Both the position numbers and the translations under genes were made by a program. From JABMPJ01 sp964345005 (GTDB lineage: Bacteria > Verrucomicrobiota > Kiritimatiellia > UBA8416 > JABMPJ01), in assembly GCA_964345005.1 (NCBI GenBank), contig CAYFPQ010000022.1:1-44605 (forward strand): DNA of 44,605 nucleotides, read 5' to 3'. This document shows positions 42,304-44,605 of the stretch, one piece after another. Within the stretch, counting starts at the first letter, position 1. Each line of letters begins with the position of its first letter. A model generated the notes under the pieces. The model ran no database searches. It was given only the letters and a program-made list of their open reading frames with translations, and was not told the DNA's origin.

Positions 42304-43730
42304 ACGTACGACTCGTCCTCGCCACTGCCCCCGTATCGCTGGAGGAACGCTACGGCGCCTTTGCCGGCGCCGCCAACACCGAGCCTTCGTTCGGCCTGGC
42401 CTGTCTGGCCGCCAGTGCGCGCGATGCCGGGGCCGAAGTCGCCATTGTTGAGGCGGCGGCAGGGAACCTCCCGTTAGGCGAGACACGTCGCCGTATTCTT
42501 GATTTTGCCCCCTCCGTGGTGGGCCTCACCGCGACGACGTCCGGCATTGAAGCTGCTGCGGCACTGGCCGAGAGCATCAAGAGGGAACGCCCGGATACTC
42601 TCGTCATAATCGGCGGCTGTCATGGTACGTCGTTGCCCGAGGATACACTGGAAAGCTACGCGGGCTTCGATCTCGCCGTTATTGGCGAAGGCGAGGTGAC
42701 GCTGGTCGACATCCTGCGCGCAGTCGATAGCGGCCAAAGCGTACCCACCGGTATAGTCGGCACTGTCGAGCGCCGAAGCGGAGCGACCCATCACAATCCG
42801 CCGCGCGACCTGATTGACGAGCTAGATTCGCTTCCGCTTCCAGCCTGGGATCTTCTCGACGGGTTTCCGCAAGCCTTCCGTCCCTCCCCCGCACGTATCC
42901 GCCGTTGGCCCTGTGCTTCGGTGGTTCTCACCCGCGGCTGCCCCAACCGCTGCACCTTTTGCGACCGATCCGTGTTCGGACGTATGTGCCGCGCCTATAC
43001 GCCCGCCTACGCCGTACGCATGATCAAGCAGCTTCGCGAGGAGTACGGTGTCCGCGAGATACTGATTGAGGACGACACCTTCATTATCTCCCGCAAGCGG
43101 GTAACCGAGTTCTGCGAGCTGCTGCTGGAACAGAAGATCGACATCACCTGGTCCTGTCTCGGGAGAGCCGACCGCGTGAAGCCCGAGCTGCTGAAGCTCA
43201 TGCGCAAGGCGGGTTGCTGGCACATCACCTACGGAATCGAGAGCGGTGCCCCCGACATCCTGAAGAGCGTCAACAAGAACCTGGATATCCCGCAGATCCG
43301 CCAAGCCCTTGAATGGAGCCGCGCCGCAGGTCTCCAGACCAAGGGGTTCTTCATCGTCGGCTTTCCGGGCGAGACCGAAGCCACGATCGCGGCCACCCGC
43401 GAGTTGGCCCTATCGCTGCCCTTGGACGACATCAGTGTAATGCTTCTGCAGCCGTTCCCAGGCTCGGAGATCTACGCAACCGCTGCCGAAGCAGGCACGT
43501 TCGACTGCAACTGGCGCAAGATGACCACGCTTGAAGCGACATTCATCCCCGAAGGATTCACCAAGGAGTCACTCGAAGCCGCGCACGCACGACTGATGCG
43601 CGATTTCTACTTCCGCCCCAGTATCATCGTGCGCCAGATTATTCACCTCGCGGCCCGCCCCCGTGCCGCGTGGGCCACGTTCCAGGGGTTCCTGGCGTTT
43701 CTGCAGGTGCTGAAGAAGGGCAGATCATGA
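42300..43730 (+). CDS. B12-binding domain radical SAM enzyme
   Basis: The 476-residue enzyme has an N-terminal cobalamin-binding fold (about 1-145: SFGLACLAASARDAGAEVAI, VVGLTATTSGIEAAAALAES, IIGGCHGTSLPEDTLE, DLAVIGEGEVTLVDIL). The radical SAM core then begins with the cluster motif TRGCPNRCTFCDRSVFGR near residue 215, followed by ILIEDDTFIISRKRV and WHITYGIESGAPDILKSVNK. The C-terminus is uncharacterised. Members of this class methylate or rearrange lipids, cofactors or glycans; the substrate here is likely a surface glycolipid or glycan, judged only by its neighbours. The start overlaps DUF2304 by four bases (ATGA). Confidence 0.9.
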   Translation: MNVRLVLATAPVSLEERYGAFAGAANTEPSFGLACLAASARDAGAEVAIVEAAAGNLPLGETRRRILDFAPSVVGLTATTSGIEAAAALAESIKRERPDTLVIIGGCHGTSLPEDTLESYAGFDLAVIGEGEVTLVDILRAVDSGQSVPTGIVGTVERRSGATHHNPPRDLIDELDSLPLPAWDLLDGFPQAFRPSPARIRRWPCASVVLTRGCPNRCTFCDRSVFGRMCRAYTPAYAVRMIKQLREEYGVREILIEDDTFIISRKRVTEFCELLLEQKIDITWSCLGRADRVKPELLKLMRKAGCWHITYGIESGAPDILKSVNKNLDIPQIRQALEWSRAAGLQTKGFFIVGFPGETEATIAATRELALSLPLDDISVMLLQPFPGSEIYATAAEAGTFDCNWRKMTTLEATFIPEGFTKESLEAAHARLMRDFYFRPSIIVRQIIHLAARPRAAWATFQGFLAFLQVLKKGRS

Positions 43731-44494
43731 AATTCTCGATTATCACCCCTTCCTATAACCAGGGCACATTCATTGAGCGGACGCTGAAGAGCGTGCTCTC
43801 GCAGGAGGGCGATTTCGAATTGGAGCTTCGCGTGATGGATGGCGGATCGTCAGACGGAACGCTGGCCGTCCTGCGGGGCTACGAGACAGACAAGCGCCTG
43901 CGCTGGACCTCCGGGCCCGACCAGGGACAGAGCGATGCGATCAACCGGGGATTCGAAGACACCGACGGCGACATCATTGCCTGGCTTAACTCGGACGATC
44001 TCTACGAGCCCGGTGCCCTTCAGGCGGTCGCCGACGCCTGCAGGGAAAAGCCGTTCGACTGGTGTTTCGGCAACTGTCGCAACATCGATGAGCACGACAA
44101 CGAAATCAGGCGGGTCATTGCACGCTACAAGCGCAACCAGGGCCTGAACTACAGCTATCGTCGGCTCCTGCGGCGCGATTTCGTCTCACAACCGGCCACC
44201 TTCTTCACGCGCGAAGCGTACCGGCAACTCGGAGACATCGACCGGAAACTGTACTACTCGATGGACTACGATTACTGGCTACGATTGGGCAGGATGAGCG
44301 ATCCGGTCTTCATCGATCGACCCCTCGCCTCGTTCCGCTGGCACAGCGAGTCGAAGAACGGCGCCCTGTACCGCCGGGCCGCATGGGAAACCTACCAGAC
44401 CGCCCGCCGCCACGCCCGTCCCTCCGAGAGAATCGACCTCGCCTACCATTTCGCACACGTCATGATCCTGAGCGTGCTCTATCCATTCCTGTAA
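43727..44494 (+). CDS. Family 2 glycosyltransferase
   Basis: The 255-residue GT2 enzyme has the typical SIITPSYNQGTFIERTLKSV, VMDGGSSDGTLAVL, SGPDQGQSDAINRGFE, DIIAWLNSDDLYEPGAL (the DxD metal site, NSDD) and later YYSMDYDYWLRLGR. It probably adds a sugar to the same surface glycan as its neighbours. ATG at 43727 overlaps the radical SAM stop (ATGA) with GAAGAAGGG upstream, so a longer in-frame start at 43670 is not needed. No terminator is seen in the 111 bases that follow. Confidence 0.9.
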   Translation: MKFSIITPSYNQGTFIERTLKSVLSQEGDFELELRVMDGGSSDGTLAVLRGYETDKRLRWTSGPDQGQSDAINRGFEDTDGDIIAWLNSDDLYEPGALQAVADACREKPFDWCFGNCRNIDEHDNEIRRVIARYKRNQGLNYSYRRLLRRDFVSQPATFFTREAYRQLGDIDRKLYYSMDYDYWLRLGRMSDPVFIDRPLASFRWHSESKNGALYRRAAWETYQTARRHARPSERIDLAYHFAHVMILSVLYPFL

Positions 44495-44540
44495 GGGATG
44501 GCCCAACAGGTCTCTTGCACGTATCCGAGGCATCGTCCCG

Positions 44541-44570
44541 AAGGAGACAGAAGGAGACAGGGTCAGACCT
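44541..44570. repeat. Decamer direct repeat and GGTCAGACC motif at the window edge
   Basis: AAGGAGACAG occurs twice in tandem (44541-44550, 44551-44560) and is followed at once by GGTCAGACC, a short inverted repeat. Similar AGGGTCAGACC strings mark ends of mobile or REP-like elements, but the element continues beyond the window, so its nature is open. Confidence 0.35.
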
Positions 44571-44605
44571 AGAAACTAGAATTAAGCGCATAGTTTCTTT
44601 ACCAG

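Overview
The window is about 44.6 kb of a high-GC bacterial chromosome with single-copy core genes, four short N runs, one insertion sequence and several families of dispersed short repeats. The gene complement looks like the PVC/Lentisphaerota-Kiritimatiellota/Verrucomicrobiota sphere: a ThrRS without a TGS domain, a eukaryotic-type hexokinase, an AICAR transformylase without its IMP cyclohydrolase domain, DUF4266/DUF3570/ApbE, an S23-type four-helix-bundle gene, and intergenic heptamer and nonamer repeats. This placement is inference, since no rRNA is present. The N runs all fall inside genes (pheT, infC, thrS, hemB) and look like scaffold joins, not biological breaks.

Layout. 131-3696 (minus): an operon of a PTS-EIIA/CBS protein, an ArsB/NhaD-type permease and a 10-TM metal exporter. 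3815-9071 (plus): an M42 peptidase, then a secreted ankyrin/MORN protein, leuS and a 62-residue membrane protein joined by 4-base overlaps. 9229-34754 (almost all minus) runs, in transcription order: a small unknown gene, hexokinase, hemB, a four-helix-bundle gene, hemL, a polyprenyl glycosylphosphotransferase, a divergent PAP2 protein, DUF1015, a VWA protein, thrS-infC-rpmI-rplT-pheS-pheT (the classical translation cluster order), rarA, MTHFS, rny, ymdB, xseA, xseB, and an araB/araD pair. A tRNA-Gly(TCC) with its own promoter lies at 34848-34921. 35044-36297 (plus) is purH (transformylase part only), followed by a complete 1.9-kb IS at 36301-38186. 38186-40736 (minus) holds DUF3570, ApbE and DUF4266. 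41156-44494 (plus) is a tightly overlapping surface-glycan type operon: GT2, DUF2304, B12-binding radical SAM, GT2.

Most interesting signal. At six loci there are arrays of 7-base units with a phased AAC (or GTT on the other strand) core. Two are palindromic elements in the infC-rpmI and rplT-pheS spacers; one is a half element at 40959; one is a simple array in front of the VWA gene. One inverted pair brackets the four-helix-bundle gene inserted between hemB and hemL, where the repeats supply the last codons and stop of hemB and the first codons of hemL. One inverted pair forms the inner half of the ~60-bp ends of the IS. The linkage of an S23/Avd-like four-helix-bundle gene with inverted heptamer arrays is the best candidate for an uncharacterised mobile or repeat-propagating system here.

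Other points of note: infC appears to start at ATT; the IS landed exactly in the overlapping stop codons of convergent purH and DUF4266 and made a 6-bp duplication; and a second repeat class (9-base units) abuts the pheS stop codon.
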